A stretch of DNA of 64,000 bases from Lophius americanus (GCA_037951165.1 JBBDHG010000127.1:3971501-4035500); one strand, 5' to 3'. Positions 24,571 through 37,437 are shown, numbered from the stretch's first letter. Notes: generated by a model from the letters alone, not told the origin. Translations and numbers: made by a program.

Positions 24571-26905
24571 CTGCACGGATACAAAGGGGAACTTGTTATT
24601 GCAGCCATGACCTCCTGTCTGTCTGTACTAGGTCGGATATGGTGGCTTGTTTTCATCTCCCTTTGATGAACCTTTTTGGCAAACCGATTACACAGCAGAA
24701 ACGTTGCCGGCTCATGTTGAGGAATGAGGAAGTCAATAGTCGATTGTGCACTTTGCTGCTTAAAACCTGGCAGATGTTCAGCTCTTAGAGTATGGAGAGA
24801 AAAGGCAGATTGTTTTTATTTCACCTGGAAACATTGTATGTGACAAGTTATGACCTAGAGCCAATCCTCGGGAACAAACAGACATGAACCTACATTGAGA
24901 GGAGGGGTCTTACTATTGGGAAAAAAGGTTCTTCTTGTTGCACTGTTTCCTGTTTTAGTTGTTGAAGAAATTCTAATATGGATGTATGGAGACAGTGATA
25001 AAGATATGCAAGAACGATTCGATAATATTTCCTCCCTCATAACATCACCTGATCCTTAATGCACACATTATTCTGTATTTATACGCTGTGCTTTGGAAAA
25101 CTCCCATGTTTTATTGCTTTGTATAAACCCTCCACACAAACCCCTGTTATTTTAAGCAGACACCACTATTGTTATGACAGGAGAATCCCCTAAAGAGATT
25201 TTTACTTCCTCGCAAACCACTCTTGTCAGTGCTTGCATGGCTAAAAAACACTCCCCAGTGTTGTGGCGTTTCCAGATGGGACCGCACCAGTGTTGAATAA
25301 CTGAGGCACAATAAGAAAGGGCTTTGCAGATAAGGGCACCGACCCGCATTCGGCAATGATAGATATGTTTGAATGAATGAATAATGGATTCATGTTTTAT
25401 TTCATAAGAAGGGACAGATGGAGAGAGGGAGATAGTGAGTTAGATGGAGATGATAATGATGGAGATGTGAGGGGGGTGACAGTGGAGGGGAGAGAGAAAA
25501 GAAGAGAGAGAGGGGGTATACATGGACTGAAACAAATAAAATGGAAGAGAGAGTGGAAAAATCTATGAAGACAGACACATAAATGAGTTATGGACCAAAG
25601 CATCCATGACTTGCCAAGCTTAGAAAAGCACGGCATCAAATTCTACAAGGCTCTTAATTGCCTTCATAAAGTGGAGTGTCTTTATTTTTAAAGTAAAGCT
25701 TGAGTGGAGCCCCATTAGCAGAGGAAGTTTGTCTGAGAGGATGTTAATATTTTCCGAGGCTAAATCAAAGCCACACTCAGCTAATGACTAATTGCTCAAC
25801 ACAGAATTTCAAATGCACATCAGATTGCAAAACAAAACTCCAACATAAATCTTTCTCTGGACTGGCTTACGGAGAAACCCTCAAGACGAACGAGTTCCCC
25901 GCCACTGTCCCTCTATTATTGTTCACATTGGAAACTAACTTAATAATATCAACTCAGGCTTTTCTCTCTGCTTCTTCTTTTCCTGTCTTTTGTCTTGTCT
26001 TGACAGTAATGTGGTACAAGATCCCCTTGACTTTGGGATGTTATGCCCTTTCCTTTGATTTTGATAGTGCTAAGCACTGGTCATGCCCACCTCTCAGTTT
26101 ATCTGTTCTTGGAAAGCTTTGCCAATAATAAATGATAAAAAAAATGTGGTGGTCAAAAAATTAATAGCAAAAATGTTTCTGTTGCATGAACATTTTCAGA
26201 AGTTTTGTGTTATTCATTCTTTGCATTTTCCTATTTTTAAATTACTGGATCACATACTTTGATTGTAACCAAAATGGAATAAAAAAAACTCACCTTTGAT
26301 GGATCTGAGATCATAGGTTAACAGCAGATACAGGGCTGAATATGTCAATTACTGCACTGGTCTAAATACTCAGCACTAATGAAAAGATCTGGACAGAGGT
26401 TTTGACTGCTGTAGTTCATTCGTCTGCACTTACGCTCAAATTTGGAAAATGTGGTTGAACAAGCTCGATTCTTCTTATTATTGTGGTCTGTCATTTCCCA
26501 TTTATTCCTGCCAGACTTTTTCCATGAAGCAATCAGTAATCAATTTTAGCTGTTATGAGAGGCAGTGTAATAGTTCTTATGTTGCCAAGCAGACAAACAG
26601 TGGACACATGTGTTTAATATTCTGTGTTGAGATCAGATTTTTGCTCTCAGGATGAGCTTATTGTTCTCCTCGAATCAGTCATCTTTCACTTGGTGCTGAC
26701 AGGGTATCATGTTTTGACAGATTTGTTACACACTAAGCAAATGTGAGAACTTAAGTTCTAAACTTTCCAGTGTTAGTGCCTTGTCCTTATTCTAGTGTGC
26801 TACTCTGGTCAGGACCAAAGAGCTAAGTGAAAATCAAAGCAAACACTTAGGAGTTACTGTTCTTCTTTGTGGGTTTCTGCTGTTACAAACAGGTGAGAAA
26901 ATCCA

Positions 26906-27480
26906 GTGAAAGGTGAAACATTTGTTTTCAATTTATATTTGTTACCATTGAGCAGTGTTACCAGAAAGCAGGGTATTCCCCTCTATAGGTATGCTGATGA
27001 CACTCAGCTCTATGTGGCTGTGGACCCTGATGACACGGGACCAAACGACCCACTTTTACACAGTATTTTAGAAATGAATTCGTGGATGTTACAGAAGTTT
27101 TTGCAGCTGAATCAGATTAGAACAGATGTTCAGCAGTACAAACAGTGATTTTAATTTCAAGTCTCATATCTGAAGTCTCACAAACACAGCATTTTATCAT
27201 TTGAAGAACATAACCAAAGTGAGCACATTTCTCTGTCTGAGCAAAACAGGGAAACCAGTACACACTTTTATAATTGCTATGTTAGACTATCATTAATCAG
27301 ATACAGATGACTCAGAAGACCAGAAGAAGCCCTGGTTAAGGCACAGGATGGCATCCAACCAGAAAATGTATAATGAATTCTACCAGTTTATGAACCAACA
27401 AGGTTCTCCAGTTACTCTGGCCATTTTCTTTTAGTTGCTCCTAAGAGCAGAACTCTAGTCCTGCTCAGGTGGTGATTTTG
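26906..27480 (+). mobile_element. L2-like LINE RT fragment (YADDTQLY)
   Basis: The open frame to 27148 contains YADDTQLYVAVDPDD, the RT catalytic YADD motif in its L2/CR1 context, then NSWMLQKFLQLNQ. After a stop, FNFKSHI and a ThrLysxxxFxHLKN-like stretch continue to about 27280. 5'-truncated and inactive; lies antisense within an aff2 intron. Confidence 0.8.
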
Positions 27481-29514
27481 TCTCAGGCATTAGACCACCT
27501 ATCCAGTCAGCCTTTTATGTAATGTCCTATAATGTCTTATCCTTTCGACAGTTTTACTTTATACTATTTGTCATCACTTATTATTCTGCTTTCTTATTAC
27601 TTTTATCCGGATTTTATTTATTACTATAAACTTGATTTATTTTCTATTTTATTTTATCAATCTCTGTTTAATATATTTAGTCTTTTCATGTTGTTTGAGT
27701 TATTTTTGTTTCTTTTTGCCCCCTTTTTTTCCTTCACCACACTGGTATAATTTCCTTTGTCGAGGAAGGACGTTGTGTTTTCACTCCTGTTCATTTGTCT
27801 CTTAGTCTGTTTGTTACTAATATATTGGAAAATAAACAGGATGTATTTACATGTAATTTTACCCACAGGTATTTTTTGACATATCCTAGAGGTGATTCAA
27901 TTTTGTTGACTTTATGTCTTTTGCAATGTTTGGGATAGTTACATCAAAATGTGGCTATTGCTGACTTTGTTCCTCTGATGTTAATTTGGAGGTGGGGCTG
28001 GGGGCTGAGGGGCTGAACAGAGATGCTAATTTGGAGTGTGCATGAGACGAGCGGCTAGAGAGTATTTGAGAGATACTCAGCGAGTTTGTTGGAGTTGTTG
28101 GTAGATTAAAAGGCTGGCAATAAATAAGACATTAATGGAGGAATCTAATTGTTCCTATACTTTGGTCACGGTTGTGTCTTGGTAGAGGTTGTGCTCTCTA
28201 AGGGCTTTTTCTACTTATTGATGTTATTAGGCTCTAGATCGTGTGCGTTCTACTTCCTCTACATCCTTTAATCTTCTTTTGCTTCATTAATCTTTTTTAA
28301 AGTGCCCGGAAAGGCAGGAAAACCGTTTGAAAGTGTTTGATAACGCTGGACTGACTTCTTCAGCTTTTCTGTTTTCTTACGTTGAGCATATAAGCGGGTG
28401 GGATTGGACCATAATGTGATGAAACACCTACCGCAGAGCTTAAATTAAAGAAACAAATAACCCACCTCATATTATTGTTTTTATTAAAATGAATATTGTC
28501 TTCCTAATCGACCATTGAGGTACCGAGCCAATCGGAGGGAGATTACTGCTGGATGAGTGGTCAGAACTAGTAGACAATCAGCAAAGAGTATAACAATTAG
28601 CCTCAACGACACAATAACTCTTGTATAAGAGGAGTTAGGCCTATTCATTATCCCGACGTTTTATACTGCTTCACATTTCAGTAATAGCAAATTATGGCCA
28701 AATGGTTTCACTAAACTAGGCATTGTTTTATCTAATAAAAATTATTTCAGCCCAATAAAATAAGCCCCATTTACGGTTTAATAAAAATAATGGAAGGAAC
28801 TACGCCTCAGGGTAGACAATAGTGATCCAAAGACACAGGCTTATTGGCTCTGCAAGCAAAATAGTCTAATAAGCAACTATGAGTAAAAGCACAAATCATC
28901 TTATGGAGGAACAATTAACTGCTTAACTGTATTTCCAAAGAGGAAGAAATGAGAGTTTACATGCTGATTTAGAGCTTTAATAAAACCATCCAAACTACCG
29001 CCCACTACAGAGAACCTCAGCACCTTCTGAACTTGCAGAATTTTGCATCATCTTTTGGCCATCAGGTCTGTTACATTTTTAAAAACCTTCTGTCTGAAAC
29101 CATGCTTGACACATTTAAAAAAAAAAAAATCAATTTTTAAAGTAAAATTTGATTAAAATATAAAAATAGTAAAGTTAGAAAGGTATAGCGTTTAATGAAA
29201 ACTCATTAAAGCTAGGCAGTTACACCGGAGTTGTCGTAGTAAACAAAGTTTTAAGGTAAAATATGACCCTTTAACCAGTACCTGTACTTGGTACTGTACT
29301 TTACAACAATGAGCCATAAAATTAAAATCATCTGGCTAATATAATGTTGGTCCCCTTTTGCTACTTAATCCTTTAGTAAGAACATCGCTGTTTAGATACT
29401 GTTTTGCTTCTTTTTTTTTTCTATACTTTTTTGTCTCTCTATGTTTTACTAAAAAACATGTTTTTCTTTTATCGTCACAAACAAAACTTCTTGTTTAACA
29501 AGATTAGCTCTGGC

Positions 29515-29616
29515 ATTCATTCATCATTATCTACCGCTTATCCTTTTCAGGGTCACGGTGGGCTGGAGCCTATCCCAGCTAACATTGGGCGAGAGGAAGG
29601 GTACACCCTGGACAAG
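29515..29616 (-). mobile_element. V-SINE-like SINE 3' fragment
   Basis: About 100 bp with the words tctaccgcttatcc, tcagggtcacggtgggctgg and gagaggaagggtacaccctg, beginning in an ATTC tail. Same family as 5913-6240. Confidence 0.75.
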
Positions 29617-30152
29617 TATCTTCATATTTACCAATATCAGCAATTATGAAGGAGCAGCTCCTGATTGACAGGAACTAAAAGGAGGAAACCCGTGTTTTTG
29701 ATTTTACAAAGGCTAAAGTCATGCAAATGTAGTTACACTCACCAAAAACAGAGATAAGGTTGGGCAGAACAACTGCCGGTCAGTGGTAGGTGTAATTTCT
29801 AAAACAAAATCGTTAGTCTTGAAGTTGTCAAACACAGGAAGAGCCACGGCTGTGAGGTGGACTTTTCAATCTCATCCTGCCATGACTCCTGCTGTTCAGC
29901 TCTGTGGGGGAAGTACAGCAGGCTGCAGCCAGAGATGTTGCTCTACGCTCCTGGCTCACATTAAATTAATGTAGCAGCACTTTCCCGCTCTCATCCACAC
30001 ATTTCCCCCCCCCCTCCTACCAGCAGTGAATTCCATCCAACACTCACACTTAATTTTACCTTGAGGCAAACGAAGCAGGCGGTCAGAAATTCTCTGTTTA
30101 TGTCTGCGTGTCAGAGAGAGAAAAAGAGAAAGAGAGAGAGAGCGACACTCAC

Positions 30153-30213
30153 GACTTCTGGGGTGCAGTCGGTGGTTTGGCAGCGGGCTTGTTAGCTGAT
30201 ACAGGGCATCTCT
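30153..30213 (-). CDS. aff2: aff2 micro-exon: Lys/Pro/Ala linker
   Basis: This 61-bp exon, phase 1 to 2, encodes RCPVSANKPAAKPPTAPQK after a split Lys codon and ends with TC of a split Ser codon. It is a low-complexity basic/proline linker; AFF2 and AFF3 have a poorly conserved linker of similar length here, just before MLEDDLK. Acceptor: ctctgttgtgttgcag. Donor: gtgagtgt, followed at once by a CU-rich run (plus 30109-30142 GA repeat). The main support is not the amino-acid match but the two clean splice sites and a phase that joins both neighbours (K split upstream, S split downstream). Other frames hit a stop or do not join. Confidence 0.82.
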
Positions 30214-32098
30214 CTGCAACACAACAGAGGACACTCAGCTACCACAGATTTACATGCATTTCAAGCTGATGGTGATCACTGTTCCCAGACTCAGATCATT
30301 GTTGGATGTGTTCAAGTACTGCCAAACATGACAGTCTGCTCTACTGTCATTACATCACTTTCTCTTCCAGAAGCTTTATGCAGACTTTAAGAACATAACC
30401 CTCCTCATATTCTTGTCTGCAGTACTTCCTCAAAAAGAAACACATGGATTTATTTCAGTTTCATTCACATCACACCAGTAAAAATGCCTGAAAAAAAACA
30501 ACACAGTGTTTTTTCACTCACCTGTCAAAGTGAGGTTTGACAGGTGAGTCAAACTCTGGGGCAGCAATACGAACCAGAGTTTCCTCAACAAAATGCTATT
30601 TAATGAAAAATAAGAAGCTATAAGAAAATAAGAGTTGACTGTCATGATCATTACACTAATGTGTAATAGAGTATTGTTCCGAATGATGGGGACAAGGTAG
30701 CTGGCCCTGCTCCTGGTAAATTGCAGTCCGGCTGGATATTAAACTCACATGACTTCTTCGATCGTTAAGTTGTGAGTCAGATTTGTTTATTTTTTCAAAG
30801 GTCCTGGAATGTTGTCCCAGACCACTATAACGATTGTCTCAAAGGAGCCATTGATGATGAGTAGCGCAATTAATCAATTCGATAACTCTGATATGAGTCA
30901 GAACTACTGCATGAGTCAGTACTGTCAGACGATATAATGATAATTATATTATTATATAAGCCAAGCATTTTTCAGGATACAAAATAAGCTCAGAGCATCA
31001 CAAACCCACCGCCTTGCTTCCCTGTGGGCAGGATATTCTTTTCCGCATAAGCTTCATCCTGCCTCCACAAAACATGGAGCATCCCAAAATTTATTTTGTG
31101 TGTACTGGATTATTCTTTTGCTTAAATCTCAGTAGTTATGGAACCCTCAGCGAAATTTAGGTCGTAAAAGAAGAACATTTGCAGGGTTTTTTGCTAAAGT
31201 AAGTCTCCGAATGTTGGCCATCAGGAGACGCTGCACAGATTCACTCATCTCGCCCTGATAGCCACATGTATTCTAGTGTATTGAGTAGTAGTGCATCATA
31301 TATGTCATCCGTTGAAGTTACAATGAGTTATCTGAGACCAATGGTGTCACACGTTTATAAAAACACAACTGCCTATGCCCGAACCTTCCAGACAGGCTGC
31401 ACAGATTCACTTATCTCTTCCTCCTCGCCTCATAAAGTCCTTTATTAGGCTGGATTAGTTCAAAAAGATTGATTTGCAAATATGTGCTCTCATGCAAGAT
31501 GCTCTTCAGCGTTTGAACCATTTTGAGACTGCAGTAGTCTATAAAAGCTCATTGAGCTACTGATAAAATCATTGTGTGATTGGGCCAAATCAACAGATGA
31601 TATATAGTACATATTTGACAATAAACCAAATATATAATGGAGTTGAATAATGTCCAAATGTACAGTTTATCGGTACTGGAGTGTTAAAGAAAATAGACAC
31701 ACAATAACAAGATTTTATCCGCCTTTGCCTCTTGCAGGAGGATTCTCCCTGCTTAAACACAAGCAGCTGGCAAGGTTAAATTGTCAATGAATGGCAGTAA
31801 ATCGTATATTTTATTCATACATGTGACCACAGCACAGTAAAATAACAAAAAAAAACCTTGGACCCTGGAATCAAACAGAGCAGTTGGGCTGAGTGTGAAC
31901 AACAATGTTTGATTCTCTGATTAGCTGAAACAGAGAGATAAAAGCAAAGGTTTCAGACGCCCTTCTTCCTGTGGCTATGAATTCATGTGAACATCAGCTG
32001 CTTGTCTCACATCGCTCCTGGGTGGTATTGCCTTTATGGCCTCACTGGTGTTAATTATCATAGAGCTAGTAGGTGAGTGCTGATGCTGGCATACTTAC
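30214..32098 (-). other. aff2: aff2 intron, 1.9 kb
   Basis: The shortest intron. Two chained perfect hairpins (30516-30582) are the only clear feature; otherwise AT-rich unique sequence. Confidence 0.75.
30516..30582. repeat. two chained perfect hairpins in an aff2 intron
   Basis: Arms 30516-30529 and 30536-30549 are perfect over 14 bp with a 6-nt loop. The next hairpin starts one base later: arms 30551-30559 and 30574-30582 (9 bp). Confidence 0.9.
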
Positions 32099-32135
32099 TC
32101 TGGCTGCTGTAGCCTGAGGTCAATTGCTGTGACTC
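32099..32135 (-). CDS. aff2: aff2 micro-exon: ESQQLTSGYSSQ
   Basis: This 37-bp exon, phase 0 to 1, encodes ESQQLTSGYSSQ plus the first base of a Lys codon completed in the next exon. It matches the ESQHL/DSQLV segment that follows the TKFPIP block in AFF proteins. The splice sites are very good: a long (CT)n tract ending ctcttttaag, and donor gtaagtat. Skipping it alone would shift the frame; the next two exons (61 and 55 bp) bring the total to 153 bp, so the three can only be skipped together in frame. The acceptor's pyrimidine tract is itself a microsatellite (plus-strand GA repeat, 32139-32168), so its length probably varies between alleles. Confidence 0.88.
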
Positions 32136-32138
32136 CTT

Positions 32139-32168
32139 AAAAGAGAGGGAGAGAGAGAGAGAGAGAGC
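32139..32168 (-). promoter_or_regulatory. aff2: (CT)n polypyrimidine tract of an aff2 acceptor
   Basis: A GA repeat on plus is (CU)n in the transcript and forms the pyrimidine tract of the 32099-32135 exon, ending ctcttttaag. CU repeats are known targets of PTB proteins; action here is inference. Confidence 0.75.
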
Positions 32169-34794
32169 CAGAGGGTGATGTGTTGAATGAATAAACCAAC
32201 AGATGTAATTATTGATTTCACAGCAGCAAAGCAATGAAATTAAACAGAATACAGATTCTCTCATCTCCCCGTGTCGACGCTCCACATCATTCTTAAAAAC
32301 TTTCTGGCAGGATTTGTGTTAAGCTGGGGGCAGAAAGCGCTGCACCAGTCTTTCTTAATTCATTAGCTACTGGGTGAGATTCAGCTCCTCTGTGTTTGCA
32401 TTGCTGTTTCTTTTGACATCACCACCGGTGTTGTGTTTTTGCATTTTCAAAGTGATTCATTAAAAGCATTCGGCTTTGCAAATAAAACGCACCTGCTGTT
32501 CCAGTCAGAATCTTACTGTTCATTCCCAGATAAACGTTCATTATAACATTTATGTTTCTTTTAATGTGACAAATATTACTACTGGTTACATTACACAATA
32601 TCAGAAATCATTTTTATAGGAATAGAAAAAAACTTGTTACGACATCAATCATCTGAGGCTGGGGTTTCTTTAGTCCCAAAATTCATTCAATCTGTCTTTG
32701 CATTGTTTTTGCATTTGACCCATGAGAACTAAGACCGTTTTCTCCTTGGAGAAAAATTATGTAGGTGATGAAAAAGGCTGAATGGATGGAACCCATTTAT
32801 GTAGCTACTTTTAAAATACTGCACCTCGTGTCAGGGATGTGTATTGTTACACAAAGTTCACGTAAAATCGAACTTTTGTAGTCATTTTTTTCCCTAATTT
32901 AAAAATAAAATCAGCTCGATTAATTAGCATATTTGATTCAGGTCCCCAACATGGAGAGCTAGCAAAAGTTCAATCAGAAAGACTATCCTGTGACAACGGC
33001 CACAGTTAATGCTCCTACCACTCTCTTATCCTCACCTTTCATCCATACTCGCTCTCAATTACCTGCTTCAAAGGCCTTGGGCATTAATTGATATCCATCC
33101 CATCACTGTCACACCAGCATGGCCTCATCACCATCAACTGCTGTCTTTACACCTGAGTCTCTCTTCATTCATCTAGATCTTGCATGCTGCTGGTTTGTGC
33201 ACCATCCACCTCGCCATCTCCACCTAGTCCTAAAGATCCACCAGGGTCATTATTTCATCAGCCTCAGCAGAGTCATCAGCCCCCACCACCAGTATCCACA
33301 CTCCAGAAGGGGGTATATTCCATGCTGCTGCTTATGGGAGGAGACCCCTTTGATCACAATCTCCCTGAAAAGTCTGAAAACCAAAGACTTCCTAATAGAC
33401 TAATTATCACACATCTTATGTTCTAATAAATCATTAATCGTTTCTTCATCTTGTCTTCTCTGATTGAAATTTATCTAACACATAATTATGCCTGACAACA
33501 CACCTAAATTGAGAAAAACTAGAGACCCACTCAGTAAACTTGCGATAACAATCCTGATTGAACCATTGCCAGATTTTATGTCTGTGATACCTTTTGGTAG
33601 TTCAGACCTACGCTTGATTGTAACATTTGCAAAAAAAAATCTTAAATCACTGACACAAGGAAACAAAATGCATTTTTCACTGAGTGTGGCGGTTGCATTG
33701 ACTTAACAAAATGTATAACCACTACGCCTGTTGGACAGGCAATTGTAGAACCTGGTTGGTGCAAACATCGTATAGAGCTCCAAGAAAAACTGTCTTGGGT
33801 GCTGGTGTTGATGGATATAGTTTAGTCAATTTAGTCAAATAGCTATCGCACAATGGGGATGGTGCTATTATGTAAATAGAATTGTCAGTTAAGCCATGGT
33901 GGTAGGTATCGCTATTCGTATTAGGAATCCATGTGATTGTATTTTTTTTTAAATACATTTATTGCCTATCACAGGGCCAAAATGCATCTCAGATTTGCTT
34001 CCGTTCTATGAACCCCTGAGACCTCTCAGATGATTAGGGACCAATCTGCTAAGTGTTTCAAAAGTTAAGATGCCTGTAGTTACTATGCAACACCCAACTG
34101 GAATAAACATCCAGAAGGTCTTAGATGTGCCCAAACTCTGGCTGCTTTAGAGTAATTTCTAATGCATGGTAAATTAATTGTTGACCGTTTGAACAACTTT
34201 TGATTTGCCATGTTATGAAAAACCTCTCTGGCTGCTACGTTTTTAGTATTCCATAAGTCTGCAGTTGTAAATATTAATAAGTCTGTCATAACCGTGTCAA
34301 GGCATCTTTTGTGCATGTTTTCTTGCTTCTAACTATTTGCGTCTGCGTTGAGGCGGGTCCCACACACCTGCTCCTTCATCGGCTCCACACCTGAGTTTCA
34401 TCACCTCATCATCGCTGCAGCACTTCAACCCAGGCGCTCCTGCTCCTCATTGCCCGATCAGTCCATCACATTCATTTGTAGTTATCAGTTTTTCCTTCCT
34501 TTGAGATTTTTAATTCCCGTATTAATCCATCATTTTTCTACTACTCAGGCGCACCATGGATCATCCATCCTAATTATCTCCTCTCATCCTGACCCGGCTT
34601 CAGCGGGATCCTCTCACCTCCTACCTGTCGTCAACACCACTCATGCCTTTGCTCCTTCTCATTCTCAAATCCCCTATTTACTTTTGGCTTTTACTTACTC
34701 TGCACCTTGGACCAACTTGCAAATACACCTTATCAAAGTCATTGATATTAAGTGATGCAGGTTTCTCTCAAATTATCATTTGGTAAAAGTTTAA

Positions 34795-34817
34795 ACATCA
34801 TCATCATCATCATCATC
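34795..34817. repeat. (CAT)n microsatellite
   Basis: Seven CAT units. Confidence 0.9.
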
Positions 34818-34984
34818 CTAATCACAAATGTTAATAAACGATATACCCGAAATGTCGATGTCCATGGATTGTTTCAAATTTTACACCGAAATAGACCTTA
34901 GTGCGAGGAAGAACTGGATGGATTTTTGGAACAGTCAGTTGTATGTGTCTCCAAACACTAGGGGGAGCTTTTTGAGCCAACATT

Positions 34985-35115
34985 TACGTGCCTTAACTTC
35001 CTAACTGTTAGTCCGAATTAGTCCAAATTTGGTGCATATGACTAATACTCGAGTAGTTCTATCTTGAATATGTCGAGTTTTACTGTAATAGTTCATATAT
35101 TACTCAAGAAGGGGA
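34985..35115 (-). repeat. unnamed dispersed repeat, copy 2 of 3
   Basis: The reverse complement aligns with 19640-19790 and 57425-57545, including atatgcaccaaatttggact and cattcaagatagaa (up to a base or two). Confidence 0.65.
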
Positions 35116-35648
35116 CCTTTTTTTTTACAAAAAACACATCAGATTTATTGAACTTTATTTTGTTTACTAATTCAAATTAAATTCAATATTTCAAAAACTT
35201 CTGCCCAAACATTTAATAAAACAATATCAACAGCAGATGTACAGACTGGTGCAGCAAAGCAGCACTTCTCTTCATGTTCACTTCCTCAGCAGAAGTGAAT
35301 TAAATGTGCTAAATTAACATTTTACTTCTTTGGCTGTCACTTGCAATTTTGCCGCTGCACAGGAAGAGGCAAATATAATTAATTAATCACAGCAATCACC
35401 TCTGTGGTGAATTCATTTATCAGATATAGTTATCTGAGAGAGAATTGTCACACTGCAGGAAGCTTAATAATGGGCCATAAATATGTTTTAAAGTTCAAGT
35501 GAATGTGCTGAATATATAAATAATAAATAAATAAAAATCATCATGACTTATTTGTAGTATATTAAACATTTACAGTTTTAAGCCTTACAGTACACACATA
35601 TCATTTACTTGTAGAGATGTTTGTAGTGGGACAAAAACTCACACTAAC

Positions 35649-35735
35649 TTTGTTTGGAATGGGGAACTTGGTCTGATCAGCCTTTCCAGGAGTGTGTATG
35701 GCTGTGAGAGGAGGAGGCCATGAGTGAGTCATCTC
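35649..35735 (-). CDS. aff2: aff2 exon: EMTHSWPPPLTAIHTP conserved block
   Basis: This 87-bp phase 0-0 exon encodes 29 residues beginning EMTHSWPPPLTAIHTPGK and ending TKFPIPNK. It is the most diagnostic exon in the window: EMTHSWPPPLTAIHTP is a signature shared by AFF1, AFF2 and AFF4. Acceptor: tgtttgtttag at plus 35736 onward. Donor: gttagt. A second AG inside the exon (after ctctcac, plus about 35701) also looks like an acceptor, with a better pyrimidine tract, but using it would drop the conserved block and break the phase-0 junction with the previous exon, so the longer exon is preferred. Inference: with the preceding exon it makes the helix-plus-proline ELL-contact region. An L2-like LINE in the opposite orientation begins only about 150 bp upstream of the acceptor. 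Confidence 0.92.
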
Positions 35736-35885
35736 CTAAACAAACAAACACATCCATTAGTGTAACATTCAATGAAATCAATGTGACCATAATGTGCAAA
35801 AATAGAATATATGGGAAATCTGTGTTTGCCCTCATGTTATATGCTCCTTTTTCCAAACATTTCCCAAGGAAACACTCCATAAACT

Positions 35886-37005
35886 TTTCACTGTTATGCA
35901 GATGACACACAACTGTACTTCTCAATGTAACCAGGTGAATCTAATCCCTTATCCAATTTAGAGGCGTGTCTCAAAGACATTAAGACGTGGATGACCTGTG
36001 ACTTTTTATTATTAAATTCAGATAAACCTGAAGTTATTATGCTGGGACCCAAACACCTTAGAAACAATTTATCTGATGATATATCTATTCTGGATGGTAT
36101 GACCTTGGCCTCCAGCACCACTGTGAGGAACCTGGGAGTTATCTCTGATCAGGACATGACCTTTGACTCCCACATAAAACAGATTTCTAGGACAGCCTTT
36201 TTTCAGCTGTGTAATATTTTAAAAAAAGCGCCCATTCTGTCGCATAAAGATGCAGAAAACTTAGATCTTGCATTTGTTACTTCCAGGCTGGATTACTGTA
36301 AGTCCCTACAAGCAGGTAGTCCCATAAGTCTCTGAAGCTGATCCAAAAGGCTGCTGTACGTGTGCTGACCAGAAACAGGTTAAGAGAACTTATCTCTTCT
36401 GTATTAGCTTTCCTTCATTGGCTCCCGGTAAAATCTAGAATCAAATTCAAAGTCCTTCTGCTCACTTACAAAACCCTTAACGGTCAGGCACCAACGTATC
36501 TGAAGGAGTTCATAGTTCCATATTGTCCAAGCAGAGCGCTGCGCTCCCAGCATGCGGAGTTACTTGTAGTCCCTAGAGTCTCCAGGAGTAGAATGGGAGC
36601 CAGAACCTTCAGCTATCAGGCTCCTCTCCTGATGAACCATATCCCGATCTCGGTTCGGGGGGGAGAAACCTTCTCTTCATTTAAAAGTAGGCTTAAAACT
36701 TTCCTTTATGATAAAGCTTATAATTAAGGCTGGCATAAGCTAGCTGTTAGCTATGCTGCTATAGGTTTAGTCTGCTAGGGGATCTCCCATGATGCACTGA
36801 GCATTTCTCTCTTTCTTTCTCACTGTCCCTCTTTATACATCCCTCTTATTTTAATGCATGCTAATGGATTAATGCATGTTACTAACTTGACTTCTTCCCT
36901 GGAGCCTTTGGGGTTTCTCACCCTGCAAGGTCACATGGTTGGTGACTGCATCTGCTGCTGTGGACCTGTTCAATGTCCACTGATTTCAAGATGTTCATGA
37001 TGATG

Positions 37006-37038
<33 letters not shown>

Positions 37039-37437
37039 GTTATTATTATGGAGTATTTCCACACAGGTTATTACTAAATGTTATATTACTATTCATTTTA
37101 TATTTAACCCGGGATCCCTGCTGCCGCCGCAGACCAACCCTGGAGAAGCGAAGGAAAGTGGATTACCATACGTGATATCTTTGCTGCTTTTCCCCCCATC
37201 TATATATCCCCCCTCTCTCTTTCTCTCTTTTCAAACCCGACCAGTCATGGCAGTAGCCCGTCCAAACTGAGTCTTGGATCTGCTCGAGGTTTCTGCCCGT
37301 TAAAAGGCCGTTTTTTTCTCCCCACTGTCGCCAAGTGCTTGCTCACAGAGGACTTTGTTGGGTCTAATTATATAAAGAAATTGGTTTAGACCTGCTCTTT
37401 CTGGAAAGCACCTTGAGACAACTGTTGTTGTGAATTG

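Larger units (their letters stand above)
24571..30152 (-). other. aff2: aff2 intron, 5.6 kb
   Basis: Contains an opposite-strand L2-like RT fragment (26906-27480) and a V-SINE-like 3' piece (29515-29616). The rest is AT-rich with no supported feature. A CU-rich run directly follows the donor at its 5' end in gene sense. Confidence 0.75.
32136..35648 (-). other. aff2: aff2 intron, 3.5 kb
   Basis: Begins (gene 3' side) with the (CT)n acceptor tract. Holds a (CAT)n run at 34795-34817 and an inverted copy of the three-copy repeat (34985-35115). The stretch 33.0-34.8 kb is rich in CATC/CCTC words and may be an old retroelement, but I cannot assign it. Confidence 0.7.

Noticed and set aside
33000..34760. 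Plus-strand CATC/CCTC-rich region with frames of 94 and 135 codons
   Set aside because: Possible old retroelement or low-complexity intron; no motif, ends or duplication found.
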